The notes beneath the pieces were generated by a model. It worked only from the letters and a program-made list of their open reading frames with translations. It was not told where the DNA came from and made no database searches. Of a stretch of 64,000 nucleotides of DNA, positions 41,939 through 51,155 are shown piece after piece. Made by a program: the position numbers and the translations under genes. Each line of letters opens with the position of its first letter. The stretch's first letter is position 1. Source of the DNA: Acidobacteriota bacterium (lineage in GTDB: Bacteria; Acidobacteriota; Terriglobia; Bryobacterales; Bryobacteraceae). The stretch is taken from assembly GCA_016185425.1 (NCBI GenBank), contig JACPNQ010000032.1, positions 102,687 to 166,686 on the forward strand, read 5' to 3'.

Positions 41939-42515
41939 CGTTTATGATCTGAAGCCGAAGTTCCAAGCGCTGCTGCGGCCTATCGTGCGGCAGTTGGCCG
42001 ATGCCGGCGTCACCGCCAATCAGGTCACGGTATTTGCCTGCCTGGTGTCGGTGGTCCTCGGATTGGATCTCGCTTACGGCTCGCGCCGCTGGCTCGCCCT
42101 TCCCGTGTGGCTTTTCTTCCGGATGGCGCTGAACGCTATCGACGGCATGTTGGCGCGAGAGCACGGCCAGGCGTCGAAGTTGGGAGCGTTGCTCAACGAA
42201 CTCACCGACGTGATCGCCGACGCCTTTCTGCTATTGCCCTTCGTCTACGTTCCCGGATGGAACCCGCTCATCACCGGCTTCGTCATTTTTCTATCCGGAC
42301 TGACGGAGATGACCAGCGTTGTGGGCCAGAGCATTACCGGCGTCCGCCGCAACGATGGCCCGATGGGCAAAAGCGATCGCGCGCTCTGGCTCTCCGTCAT
42401 CGCCGTCTGGATCTATTTCGATTGGCCGCACCATGAGCTATTCGCGCCGCTTTTGGCGCTAGTCTTGGTAGCGACGGTGTACAATCGCGCCAGACATATC
42501 TTAAAAGGGGAGTAG
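41931..42515 (+). CDS. CDP-alcohol phosphatidyltransferase-like membrane protein, YnbA-like
   Basis: A 194-residue integral membrane protein of the CDP-alcohol phosphotransferase superfamily. The catalytic signature D-x2-DG-x2-AR-x8-G-x3-D-x3-D is present in altered form: NAIDGMLAR ... GALLNELTD, with Asn in place of the first and third Asp. The same altered pattern is, as far as I recall, typical of the E. coli YnbA branch. The ATG at 41931 overlaps trpD. The next two genes match YnbC and YnbD. It would transfer a phospho-alcohol group onto or from a CDP-activated lipid; the actual substrate is unknown. Confidence 0.82.
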   Translation: MPSVYDLKPKFQALLRPIVRQLADAGVTANQVTVFACLVSVVLGLDLAYGSRRWLALPVWLFFRMALNAIDGMLAREHGQASKLGALLNELTDVIADAFLLLPFVYVPGWNPLITGFVIFLSGLTEMTSVVGQSITGVRRNDGPMGKSDRALWLSVIAVWIYFDWPHHELFAPLLALVLVATVYNRARHILKGE

Positions 42516-44237
42516 ATGCGAAGCGTCGAAGAACGCAAATTTGCCCTGCGCGACGGGACGGGCCTGTTCTACCGCTATTGGCCCGGCGATGAGAAAAAGG
42601 CCATCGTGCTGCTTCACCGCGGGCATGAGCATTCGGGCCGCCTTGCGCATGTGGCGGACGAGCTGAACCTTCCCGAGTTTTCGATCTTTGCCTGGGACGC
42701 CCGCGCGCACGGCCACAGCGAAGGCACGCAGGACAGCACCGTCACCATGTCGACGTTCTCCGCCGATCTCGACGAATTCATCCGCCACATCAGCGCCACC
42801 TACGGGATCGACATGGCCAACATCGCCGTCGTCGCGCAATCGGTCGGCGCCGTCTTCGCCGCCGCGTGGGCGCACGACTACGCGCCGCCGATCCGCTGTA
42901 TGGTGCTTGCCTCGCCCGCGTTCCAGGTCAAGCTCTACGTTCCGTTCGCGCGCCTCGGCCTCGCCATGTGGCACAAGCTCATCGGAGACTTCTTCGTCCA
43001 GTCCTATGTCAAAGGCGCCGCTTTGACGCACGACCCCGCTCGCCGCGCGTCCTATGGCACCGATCCGCTCATCAAACGCCCCATCTCCGCGCGAGTGCTG
43101 TTAGGCCTCTACACCACGGCGAGCCGGGTGATTGCAGATGCACAAGCGATCCACATACCGGCGCAGCTTCTTCTGTCCGGCAGTGACTACGTGGTCCACA
43201 ACAAACCACAGCACCTGTTCTACGACAATCTCGGCACCAAGGAGAAGGAGATTCATGTTTTTGACGGCTTCTTCCACGATACATTGGGCGAGAAGGATCG
43301 GCACCTGCCTATCGCGAAGGCGCGCGCATTTGTCCTGAAGTATTTCGAGCGCCCGCCGGTTGTTGAGACTCTCCTCGATGCCGATCGCCGCGGATATACG
43401 TATGAAGAGTATCAGTCGCTGAAGAAGCCTCTGCCCGCGATGTCGCCCAAGGCCCTTAACTTCGCCATTACGCGCCTCTCGATGAAGGCTAGCGGCCAGT
43501 ATCTATCGGACGGCATCCGGCTAGGCGTCAAGACCGGCTTCGACTCCGGCGCCACGCTCGACTACGTCTACCGCAACAAACCGTCCGGTCTCACGCCAAT
43601 CGGCAAGATTGTCGACTGGTTCTATCTCAACGCCATCGGCTGGCGCGGCATTCGGATGCGCAAGCAGAATTTGCAGTCGCTGATTCAGCAGGCGGTTTCG
43701 TTGGTTCGGGCCTCCGGCCAGCCTGCCCGCATCGTCGACATCGCCGCCGGACATGGTCGCTATGTGTTGGAGGCGGGCGCCGAAGCCGACGCGATCCTGC
43801 TCCGCGATTTCCGGCAGGAGAATGTCGAGAATGGTCTTCGGCTAATTGCTTCAAAGGGTATCAACGCAAAGTTCGAGCAAGGCGATGCGTTTGATCGTGT
43901 CGCGCTGGCCGCGCTGGATCCGAAACCGACAATCGGTATCGTGTCGGGGTTGTATGAGTTGTTCCCCGACAACGCCATGCTCCGCCAATCGCTCGCCGGG
44001 ATGGCCGCGGCGATTCCGCCGGGCGGGTATCTCATTTACACCGGCCAGCCCTGGCACCCGCAGTTAGAGATGATCGCCCGGACGCTGACAAGCCATCGCG
44101 GCGGCGAGCCGTGGGTGATGCGCCGCAGAACGCAAGGCGAGTTGGACCAACTGGTGTCGGAAGCCGGATTCCGCAAAGTCGAGCAACGGGTGGACGAATG
44201 GGGCATCTTCACAGTCTCCTTAGCCCAACGAATCTAA
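42516..44237 (+). CDS. Fused alpha/beta hydrolase-SAM methyltransferase, YnbC-like
   Basis: A 573-residue protein. The N-terminal half (about 10-285) is a serine hydrolase of the monoacylglycerol-lipase/S33 type: LLHRGHEHSGR, then DARAHGHSEG, nucleophile Ser in VVAQSVGAVF (AXSXG instead of GXSXG), and a late Asp and His (GSDYV, FHDTLGEKDRH). The C-terminal half (about 385-570) is a class I methyltransferase with ARIVDIAAGHGRYVLEAG as the SAM motif. This hydrolase-methyltransferase fusion is the YnbC layout. AAGGGGAG precedes the ATG, which directly follows the upstream stop. It is probably a lipid-acting enzyme next to phospholipid-type genes. Confidence 0.85.
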   Translation: MRSVEERKFALRDGTGLFYRYWPGDEKKAIVLLHRGHEHSGRLAHVADELNLPEFSIFAWDARAHGHSEGTQDSTVTMSTFSADLDEFIRHISATYGIDMANIAVVAQSVGAVFAAAWAHDYAPPIRCMVLASPAFQVKLYVPFARLGLAMWHKLIGDFFVQSYVKGAALTHDPARRASYGTDPLIKRPISARVLLGLYTTASRVIADAQAIHIPAQLLLSGSDYVVHNKPQHLFYDNLGTKEKEIHVFDGFFHDTLGEKDRHLPIAKARAFVLKYFERPPVVETLLDADRRGYTYEEYQSLKKPLPAMSPKALNFAITRLSMKASGQYLSDGIRLGVKTGFDSGATLDYVYRNKPSGLTPIGKIVDWFYLNAIGWRGIRMRKQNLQSLIQQAVSLVRASGQPARIVDIAAGHGRYVLEAGAEADAILLRDFRQENVENGLRLIASKGINAKFEQGDAFDRVALAALDPKPTIGIVSGLYELFPDNAMLRQSLAGMAAAIPPGGYLIYTGQPWHPQLEMIARTLTSHRGGEPWVMRRRTQGELDQLVSEAGFRKVEQRVDEWGIFTVSLAQRI

Positions 44238-45436
44238 GGCGGGTTGGGTGGCTGGCCGTGTTGGGGCCGCTGTTTTTTGTCTCGTACAACTTCGCCAACG
44301 CTTACGCGGCCTCCCGGGAACCGTTCGTTCCGTCGATCGTGTTCGCCTGGGAGCGGTTCATTCCGTTTCTGCCCTGGACTATCGTTCCGTATTGGTCGTC
44401 GGACTTACTGTATGCGTTGTCGTTCTGGACATGCAAAACACGCGAGGGGATCGACCGGTTGGGGCAGCGGCTGCTGCTTGTCCAGGTTATATCGGTTGCG
44501 ATCTTCATCGCTTTCCCGCTGAAGGTGACGTTCCCGAGGTTAGCCGTCGAAGGGTCATTCACTCAACTATTCGACGTGATTCGCAGTTTTGATCAGCCTT
44601 ATAATCAGGCGCCTTCATTGCATGTCAGTCTTGCCTTTATCCTTTCGCGGCAGTTCCGGGGGCCGTGGTGGGGTTTATGGTTTGTCCTGATCGCGTTGTC
44701 CACACTCACCACCTATCAGCATCACTTCATCGACCTTCCGACCGGGTTGTGGGCCGGCGTTTTGGTGGTCGCCTTCCTGCCGGACAAATTCCGTTTCGAA
44801 TGCCGCAGTTTCAAGTTGGCGGCTTATTACGCCTTGACCACCGTACTGTTTACGGCCGGGGCATTCCAAGTGCATTGGCTGTTCGCCTGGCCGGCGTTCT
44901 CCTTTTCGCTCCTTGTAGCGGCTTATACGAGTGGACGGGTGGAGGTATTGGGGAAACGCGGCGGATTCGTTCCGCCCTGGATGTGGCCTTATACGGTGTT
45001 CGCCTTGATCAACTCGAGGCTTTGGTCCTCTGAACAAACCGAGATCGCCGGCGGTGTTTGGCTGGCTCGCGCGCCGCGGGGGAAGGAGCGGGATCGGTTT
45101 AACTCGATCGTCGACCTTACCGGTGAGCTTCCTCTCAAAGCCGACGCGCATGTGCCGATGCTCGATCTTGTTCCGCCGTCGGTGGAGCAGATCGAAGCGG
45201 CAGTCGAGGCAATTGAGGGCTTAAAGGACCGCCGTCCCACTCTCGTCTGTTGTGCCCTGGGCTACTCCCGCAGTGCCGCGGCCGTGGCGGCATGGCGATA
45301 CAACATCAGTGCCGATCCATCCATGAAATCCGCCATCGAAACCGTTTATGCTTCTCGGCCAAATGTGGTTATCGGACTGTCCACTTTCTCTCAACTGGAA
45401 TCGTATACTTGTCGAAGTGATCGAAAGCGGAGTTGA
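44198..45436 (+). CDS. PAP2 phosphatase fused to dual-specificity tyrosine phosphatase, YnbD-like
   Basis: A 412-residue membrane protein. The first half (about 15-245) has multiple helices and a PAP2 active-site set (APSLHVS and TTYQHHFIDLPTG). The C-terminal domain (about 280-405) is a dual-specificity phosphatase with the CX5R loop in CALGYSRSA and the upstream general-acid Asp region (ADAHVPMLD). The same two-domain arrangement is YnbD. The ATG at 44198 overlaps the hydrolase-methyltransferase gene by 40 bp; a later start is possible. It may remove a phosphate from the product of the CDP-alcohol transferase. Confidence 0.85.
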   Translation: MGHLHSLLSPTNLRRVGWLAVLGPLFFVSYNFANAYAASREPFVPSIVFAWERFIPFLPWTIVPYWSSDLLYALSFWTCKTREGIDRLGQRLLLVQVISVAIFIAFPLKVTFPRLAVEGSFTQLFDVIRSFDQPYNQAPSLHVSLAFILSRQFRGPWWGLWFVLIALSTLTTYQHHFIDLPTGLWAGVLVVAFLPDKFRFECRSFKLAAYYALTTVLFTAGAFQVHWLFAWPAFSFSLLVAAYTSGRVEVLGKRGGFVPPWMWPYTVFALINSRLWSSEQTEIAGGVWLARAPRGKERDRFNSIVDLTGELPLKADAHVPMLDLVPPSVEQIEAAVEAIEGLKDRRPTLVCCALGYSRSAAAVAAWRYNISADPSMKSAIETVYASRPNVVIGLSTFSQLESYTCRSDRKRS

Positions 45437-45557
45437 AGCCCATAAACGGAGGCAGCAAGAGTTCTTCGAGCTTGCCGATCGCTTGCGGACCGAGACTGAT
45501 CCGAGCGTGGCGAAGGAACTCGGTGAGCAACTCGGCCGGCTGGTATTCGGCGACTGA
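45417..45557 (+). CDS. Small conserved helical protein
   Basis: A 46-residue protein read from GTG at 45417: charged helices with AHKRRQQEFFELADRLR and AKELGEQLGRLVFGD. I recall similar short proteins in other acidobacteria but no function. A TATACT box at 45404-45409 lies 8 bp before the GTG, which would make the mRNA leaderless. It overlaps the end of the phosphatase gene in another frame. Start choice is uncertain. Confidence 0.5.
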   Translation: MIESGVEAHKRRQQEFFELADRLRTETDPSVAKELGEQLGRLVFGD

Positions 45558-45642
45558 CGCCGAAAACAGAACACAGCCACGCGATCAGATGAAGAATTGC
45601 GGGTTGCCAATTCCTCTCAACAATTCGATTGAATAAATCGTC

Positions 45643-48096
45643 ATGGCTATCATGCCGATCAATGCCAGCGGCCTAAAAGCGGACCTCCTGTTCACGATCC
45701 GCTCCATGCGAAAGTCCCCCGGCTTCGCACTAACCGCACTGCTCACGCTCGTCCTCGGCATTGGCGCAACCACGGCCATTTTCAGCGTCGTCTACGCGGT
45801 CCTGCTCCGTCCGCTGCCGTATCAAAATCCGGAATCGCTCCTCCATATCGTCGCGGACGATCCCGGCGACAATCGCTCCGGGGTTCCTTACACCCTCTTC
45901 GAAGCGCTTCAAGGGGAAAGCCGCACGATGAGCCAGACCGCCGTCTACTACCGGAACACCGGCTGGTCGCGTGTCATCGTTGGCGGGCGCATCGACCCTG
46001 AAACGGTACAAGCCGGGTTCAATTCCGCGGGTTTATTCCCGCTGCTTGGGCTCAGTCCCGTGCTCGGCCGCGTCTTTGACGAAGCGGAGGTGAAGAGCGC
46101 GGAGCCGGTCGCCGTCATCAGCCACATGCTCTGGCAACGCCGCTTCGGCGGCACTCCTGACGTGTTGGGAAGACCGCTCGACGTCGACAGCAAGTCTTTC
46201 ACCATCATCGGCGTAATGCCCGCGGAATTCCGCTTCCCTGCCCGGGAAACCCAACTCTGGCTGCCTATAACAACAAATCGCTATTGGATGGAACGGCCGT
46301 CTCCCGACAACATTCATTCCCGCGGCTTCTTCCTGCGTTGGAATTTGGTTGCACGATTGAATCCGGCGAGTTCCATCGACGAGGCGCAAAAAGAGCTCCG
46401 GCGGTTATCCTCCCGGCTTGGCGAACAGGACCAATCGTGGAACTTGGGCCCGCCGATCAAGGCCCAGTTAATGGGTGTCGAAGTCGGTGAGCGGCCGAAG
46501 CAGGCCCTCATTTTGCTCCTCGGCGCGGTGTTGATGGTCCTGCTGGTCGCGTGCACCAACGTCGCCAACCTCCTGCTCGCCAGAGGAGTGGCTAGAAGCA
46601 AGGAACTCGCTATCCGTGTCGCACTGGGAGCCTCGCACGCGCGAATCGTCCAGCAGGTCTTCACCGAGAGCCTGGTCCTCATGTTCATCGCAACGGGAGC
46701 CGCACTCCTTTTGTCCCGGTGGACGCTACACACCCTCGTCCGTTGGGGACCAGCGGATTTGCCTCGATTGGAGGAGACAAATTTGAATCCTGTGGTCCTG
46801 GCATTCACGCTCGGCGTATCGCTGCTGACCGCGTTGCTGTTCGGACTCGGCCCTGCGTTGCGGGCGGCAAATAACGATCCTCAAAACGCGCTGCGGTCCC
46901 CGGGGAGGGCCACCGGCGGTTCCAACACGAGCAAGGTTCTTATCGTTGCCGAATTTGCCCTCGCGACGGTGCTTCTGATATCCGCAGGCCTGTTTCTCCG
47001 TAGTCTGTGGGAAACCTGGCGAGTGGACCTTGGATTTCAGCCGTCGCGCGTGCTGACGTTGCGCCTCCAACCTGCCGCGGCACTCTCACAGGCCCAGCGG
47101 GCAGCCTTTCTCGATGAGGCGGCGGAGAGGATCAAACGGATTCCCGGCGTTCAGAACATGGGAGGCATTCGCAGCCTGTTCGAGTTGGGAGCGGCTCCCA
47201 CCAACAGTTTTCGCGCGGTGGAAGGAGAAGCGGCGGAGGGCAATGTGGCCCGGCCGCTTACCTGGTCAACCGTTAGCGGCGATTTCTTCGAAACCATCGG
47301 GATCCGGCTCTTAGCGGGGCGAATGTTCTCCGAACATGACAACGAAAATTCAGACTTAGTGGCAATCGTCGATCGGAGTCTGGCGAAGAGGTACTGGCCC
47401 AATGCAAATCCGATCGGGAAACGCTTCAAAGGGCAGGACCGGCGAGGCCGGAACGACGATTGGATCACGGTGATCGGTGTGGTTGCCGACTCCCGGCGTC
47501 AAGGCGTCGAGCAGGAGCCGACTCCGCACGTGTACCTATGGCAAGGACAATCCGAACTGGTGACCGACTGGGTAATCCGGACAGCGGCACCGCCCGAATC
47601 ATCGGCCGCAAGCGTTCGGGCGGCAGTGCGAGATATCGATCCACGCACTGTTGTGACCAATCTGATGCCGATGGAATCGCAGATCGCCAACCAGACCTCG
47701 GCGAGAACATTTCAAACCTCCATTCTGACTCTGTTTGCCGCATTAGCGCTCGTGCTGGCCGCGATCGGCATCTTCGGCATCATGAGCCACGCGGTGGAAC
47801 GGAGGACCCAGGAGATAGGCATCCGCATGGCATTGGGGGCTGATAGATTGGGAGTGGTTCGGATGATACTCGCGCAGGGCGTTGGGCTTGCCGGAATCGG
47901 ATTGGCCGCCGGCCTCGGTATCGGGATGGCAGCGACGGCGCTGCTCTCCGGTTTACTCTTTGGAGTAACTCCCACGGATCCTTCGACGATGGTCTGTGCG
48001 AGCCTGTTGTTGCTCGCTGTCGCCGCAACGGCAACGCTTATCCCCGCATGGCGCGCCGCGAGCGTCGATCCCCTGGCGGCCCTGCGCGGCGATTGA
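45643..48096 (+). CDS. MacB/FtsX-like orphan permease (ADOP type)
   Basis: An 817-residue permease with the usual two MacB_PCD plus FtsX repeats: ADLLFTIRSMRKSPGFALTALLTLVLGIGATTAIFSVVYAVLLRPLPY in the N-terminus, VLMVLLVACTNVANLLLARGVARSKELAIRVALGAS in the first FtsX unit and ALVLAAIGIFGIMSHAVERRTQEIGIRMALGAD in the second, ending LAALRGD. No ATPase or PadR gene is adjacent. It interrupts the YnbABCD-like lipid genes and may be a later insertion, with no visible ends. Confidence 0.9.
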   Translation: MAIMPINASGLKADLLFTIRSMRKSPGFALTALLTLVLGIGATTAIFSVVYAVLLRPLPYQNPESLLHIVADDPGDNRSGVPYTLFEALQGESRTMSQTAVYYRNTGWSRVIVGGRIDPETVQAGFNSAGLFPLLGLSPVLGRVFDEAEVKSAEPVAVISHMLWQRRFGGTPDVLGRPLDVDSKSFTIIGVMPAEFRFPARETQLWLPITTNRYWMERPSPDNIHSRGFFLRWNLVARLNPASSIDEAQKELRRLSSRLGEQDQSWNLGPPIKAQLMGVEVGERPKQALILLLGAVLMVLLVACTNVANLLLARGVARSKELAIRVALGASHARIVQQVFTESLVLMFIATGAALLLSRWTLHTLVRWGPADLPRLEETNLNPVVLAFTLGVSLLTALLFGLGPALRAANNDPQNALRSPGRATGGSNTSKVLIVAEFALATVLLISAGLFLRSLWETWRVDLGFQPSRVLTLRLQPAAALSQAQRAAFLDEAAERIKRIPGVQNMGGIRSLFELGAAPTNSFRAVEGEAAEGNVARPLTWSTVSGDFFETIGIRLLAGRMFSEHDNENSDLVAIVDRSLAKRYWPNANPIGKRFKGQDRRGRNDDWITVIGVVADSRRQGVEQEPTPHVYLWQGQSELVTDWVIRTAAPPESSAASVRAAVRDIDPRTVVTNLMPMESQIANQTSARTFQTSILTLFAALALVLAAIGIFGIMSHAVERRTQEIGIRMALGADRLGVVRMILAQGVGLAGIGLAAGLGIGMAATALLSGLLFGVTPTDPSTMVCASLLLLAVAATATLIPAWRAASVDPLAALRGD

Positions 48097-48111
48097 AGCA
48101 GCTAGTTCTCC

Positions 48112-49173
48112 ATGTACCGGCGCCACTTTCTAACCGTATCGACTCTAAGCGCGCTCTCCTGCTCCCGTAAGCAGCCCGGCGCGCTAGGCGCGCTGACCGA
48201 AAAGCTCGAGGCCCAGATCCCCGGCCTCCTCAAGACGCACCAAACGCCGGGTCTCTCCATCCTCATCATCCAAAACGCTCAAATTGCATACAGACGCGGG
48301 TTCGGGGTGACCGACGCCGGCACGCAGAAACCTGTCGACAACGAAACAGTTTTTGAAGCTGCCTCCACCAGCAAACCCGTCTTCGCTTATGCGGTCATGA
48401 AACTGTGCGAAAGGGGCGTATTAAGCCTCGACACTCCGCTCACGAAGTACACCAAAAACCGCTTCCTCAAAGACGATCCGCGTCTCGATCTCATTACCGC
48501 CCGGCATGTCCTCTCCCACACCACCGGTTTCCAGAATTGGCGTAACAATGATGACCCTTTGCAGATTCATTTCACTCCGGGTGAGAAGCATTCGTATTCG
48601 GGCGAAGGGTACGCGTATCTCCAGTCGGTTGTCAGCCAGATAACCGGCCAGCCGATCGAAGACTACATGCGCGCTAACATTTTCAAGCCCTTCGGCATGA
48701 CGAAGAGCGGCTACGTTTGGAACGGCATCTTCGAGGCCCATGCCGCCCGTCCGCATGACCCAAATGGCCAACCGCTCAACAATAGAAAGCGAACCAAAGA
48801 AGACGCCGCCCGCTACGCCGCGGCTGGCGATCTCCATACTACGCCCACCGACTACGCCAGGTTTCTTCTTGCCGTCATCAACCCCGCGCCCGCGGACGAG
48901 TACCGCCTTACTAAGAAAAGCCTCGACGAGATGGTCAAACCGCAGGTCCAGCTCAACGACGCCTACAAGAGCGCCTGGGCGCTCGGTTGGAAGACGGTCC
49001 CCATTGGCACCCGCCATATCATCACTCATGGCGGTGACAACCTCGGCTTCCACTGCGTCGCGGCAGCGGCGCTTGAAACCAAGTCCGGCTTCTACGCCAT
49101 GACTAACGGCGAAAACGGCACGGCGGTCCTCGGCGCTCTCGCCCCAACGCTCGACGCGTTCCTCGCCGGCTGA
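48112..49173 (+). CDS. Serine beta-lactamase-fold hydrolase (class C type)
   Basis: A 353-residue exported hydrolase with a short signal (RHFLTVSTLSALS) that may end in a lipobox-like cysteine (ALSC). Catalytic motifs: SXXK in ASTSKPV (about residue 86), YXN-like YSGEGYAYL, and HGGDNLGF as the KTG-equivalent. The overall match is to the penicillin-binding protein/esterase-like beta-lactamase family, which includes D-aminopeptidases and esterases. It is only 15 bp from the permease stop, so the two may be co-transcribed. A true beta-lactamase role cannot be claimed. Confidence 0.87.
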   Translation: MYRRHFLTVSTLSALSCSRKQPGALGALTEKLEAQIPGLLKTHQTPGLSILIIQNAQIAYRRGFGVTDAGTQKPVDNETVFEAASTSKPVFAYAVMKLCERGVLSLDTPLTKYTKNRFLKDDPRLDLITARHVLSHTTGFQNWRNNDDPLQIHFTPGEKHSYSGEGYAYLQSVVSQITGQPIEDYMRANIFKPFGMTKSGYVWNGIFEAHAARPHDPNGQPLNNRKRTKEDAARYAAAGDLHTTPTDYARFLLAVINPAPADEYRLTKKSLDEMVKPQVQLNDAYKSAWALGWKTVPIGTRHIITHGGDNLGFHCVAAAALETKSGFYAMTNGENGTAVLGALAPTLDAFLAG

Positions 49174-49205
49174 ATAACCTCTGCCACAATAAACGGGTAC
49201 TGTTC

Positions 49206-49604
49206 ATGCAACCCATAGACGATTGCCACGGCACGGCGTGCCTGTTACGTTCTGGCATCACCGCCTCATACGCGGGCCATGCCGGCGCGGTCATCGCGGG
49301 TATAGGGCTCATTCACCAGGGGCTCGGGATCGGCTATGCCGCCGGCCTGTTTGCCTGGGCCTGCCTCGTTTATCTGCAAATCCGCGTCAGCCTGGACGCC
49401 GAACTCTTCACGCTGCTAGCCAACGGTGCCGAGCCGGCTGACCTCGATAACTTCCTCGTCCGCTCCCGCCTGCTTACCTCGCCGCGCCAACGCTCGATCG
49501 AAGACCGTTGCCGCGGCGCCGCTGCGCTTTGGCGCAAGCTCCTCACTGTCCTCGTCATCGAACTCGTGTCCGTCGGAGCAGGGTTGGCGATCGGCCTCCG
49601 ATGA
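49206..49604 (+). CDS. Small membrane protein of unknown function
   Basis: A 132-residue protein with two hydrophobic segments (about 22-62 and 112-130) and a charged middle (FTLLANGAEPADLDNFLVRSRLLTSPRQRSIEDRCRGAAALWRK). No family was recognised. The stop overlaps the acyltransferase start (ATGA), so it probably belongs to the lipid-gene group. Confidence 0.62.
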   Translation: MQPIDDCHGTACLLRSGITASYAGHAGAVIAGIGLIHQGLGIGYAAGLFAWACLVYLQIRVSLDAELFTLLANGAEPADLDNFLVRSRLLTSPRQRSIEDRCRGAAALWRKLLTVLVIELVSVGAGLAIGLR

Positions 49605-50212
49605 TCGAACGCTTCGTAGCATGGTTCCTATCCTTCGGCTTGAAACTCCTCACCGGCGCGCACGGCCGCTGGAGCGGCTGCGCGCCAGTACCGGTGCAAC
49701 GCGTCTATTGTGTCAATCACACCAGCCATCTCGACTTCCTTCTTCTTTGGACTGCCCTTCCGGGACGCATGCGCAGGCTGACTCGGCCAGTCGCCGCCGC
49801 GGACTATTGGAATGCCGGCCCGATCCGCCGTTACGTCATCAACCGGGTTTTTCACGGTGTCCTGGTCGATCGCAGCGGCAAAAGCGCCAACCCCCTGGAG
49901 CCCGTATTTGACGCTCTCGCCGAAGGGCAATCGTTGATCTTCTTCCCCGAAGGTACACGGGGCCCCGGCGAAGGGCTGCTCCCCTTCAAAAGCGGTATCT
50001 ACCACGTAGCGCGGCACGCACCGAACGTCGACGTTGTTCCCGTCTGGATCGACAACTCCTACCGCGTGATGCCCAAGGGAATGTTTTTTCCGATTCCGCT
50101 CCTCTGTTCGATGACTTTCGGCGTGCCTTTGCGCCTGTTAGAGCAAGAGGACAAAGACCCCTTCCTTACGCGCCTCCGAAGCGCGATGCTGGAGTTGCAA
50201 CCACCGCAATGA
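49601..50212 (+). CDS. Lysophospholipid acyltransferase (PlsC-like)
   Basis: A 203-residue acyltransferase with the HX4D motif in NHTSHLD (about residue 38-44) and the FPEGTRG phosphate-binding motif (about 113-119), both hallmarks of PlsC/LPLAT enzymes that acylate lysophosphatidate or similar lipids. The ATG at 49601 overlaps the preceding stop, and its own stop overlaps the CdsA-like start (ATGA). The tight coupling to a CDP-diglyceride synthase fits a small lipid pathway. Confidence 0.9.
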   Translation: MIERFVAWFLSFGLKLLTGAHGRWSGCAPVPVQRVYCVNHTSHLDFLLLWTALPGRMRRLTRPVAAADYWNAGPIRRYVINRVFHGVLVDRSGKSANPLEPVFDALAEGQSLIFFPEGTRGPGEGLLPFKSGIYHVARHAPNVDVVPVWIDNSYRVMPKGMFFPIPLLCSMTFGVPLRLLEQEDKDPFLTRLRSAMLELQPPQ

Positions 50213-51153
50213 ACGTACCCCGCGAAGCGCTTCTTATCCTGGCCGGCCTGGGTGTCGCCCTGCTGATCGCCTCCGCCGTCGGATTCGGGCTCCACCGCCG
50301 CGCCGGCGACGGACCGCGCCGTGGAACCATCGACAACCTCAATGCCCGCATCCGCGCCTGGTGGGTGATGATCGGCATCTCCGGCGGCGTCCTCCTCGCC
50401 GGCAATGGCGCTATCGTTACTCTCTTCGGATTTCTTTCGTTCCTCGCCTTCCGCGAATTCATCACGCAGACACCGGTCCGCCGCGCCGATCACACCGCGC
50501 TCTTTGTCAGCTTCTTCCTGGCGCTGCCCGTGCAGTACCTGCTCGTCGGCGTGCAGTGGTACGGACTGTTCGCGATCTTCATCCCGGTCTACGCCTTCCT
50601 TACCATCCCGATCCTCTCCGCCGTCTTTGCCGACGCGCAACGCTTCCTCCAGCGCACCGCGGAAACGCAGTGGGGCCTCATGATTTGCGTCTACTGCCTT
50701 TCCCACGTCCCTGCCCTGCTCACGCTGCGCATCCCCGGCTATCAAGGCCGCGGCGCTCTGCTCGTCGTCTTCTTGATCCTTATCGTGCAGGCGAGCGATG
50801 TCCTCCAATATATCTGGGGCAAGCTCGCGGGGAAACATAAGATCGCGCCGGCCGTCTCGCCATCGAAGACTGTCGAAGGCTTCGTCGGTGGCATCGCCAG
50901 CGCGACGCTGCTCGGCGCGTCGCTCTGGCAGATTACGCCGTTCACACCGCTCGGCGCCGCGGCCATGGCGCTGCTCATTACGCTGGTCGGCTTCCTCGGC
51001 GGCCTGGTGATGTCGGCGATCAAGCGTGACCGCGGCATCAAGGACTGGGGCCACCTCCTGGAGGGCCACGGCGGCATGCTCGACCGCCTCGACTCCGTCT
51101 GCTTTTCGGCGCCCATCTTTTTCCACGTCACTCGCTACTACTTTTCCATTTAG
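50209..51153 (+). CDS. Phosphatidate cytidylyltransferase (CdsA/YnbB-like)
   Basis: A 314-residue membrane protein with about eight helices and the CdsA signature S-x-KR-x4-KD-x4-HGG-x-DR-x-D, read as SAIKRDRGIKDWGH ... GHGGMLDRLDS near residues 265-292; VSPSKTVEGFVGG precedes it. It makes CDP-activated lipid from a phosphatidate and CTP, supplying a CDP-alcohol transferase such as the one at 41931. It overlaps the acyltransferase by 4 bp. The longer N-terminal part (about 60 residues before the core) fits YnbB better than the housekeeping CdsA. Confidence 0.9.
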   Translation: MNVPREALLILAGLGVALLIASAVGFGLHRRAGDGPRRGTIDNLNARIRAWWVMIGISGGVLLAGNGAIVTLFGFLSFLAFREFITQTPVRRADHTALFVSFFLALPVQYLLVGVQWYGLFAIFIPVYAFLTIPILSAVFADAQRFLQRTAETQWGLMICVYCLSHVPALLTLRIPGYQGRGALLVVFLILIVQASDVLQYIWGKLAGKHKIAPAVSPSKTVEGFVGGIASATLLGASLWQITPFTPLGAAAMALLITLVGFLGGLVMSAIKRDRGIKDWGHLLEGHGGMLDRLDSVCFSAPIFFHVTRYYFSI

Positions 51154-51155
51154 AC

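Noticed and set aside
48112..49173. Antibiotic-resistance beta-lactamase
   Set aside because: The catalytic motifs fit the broad serine-hydrolase family of esterases and peptidases; nothing specific to a resistance enzyme is visible.
50059..51126. A 355-codon minus-strand frame
   Set aside because: Shadow of the CdsA-like gene; highly charged repetitive Glu/Arg/Asp composition with no domain.
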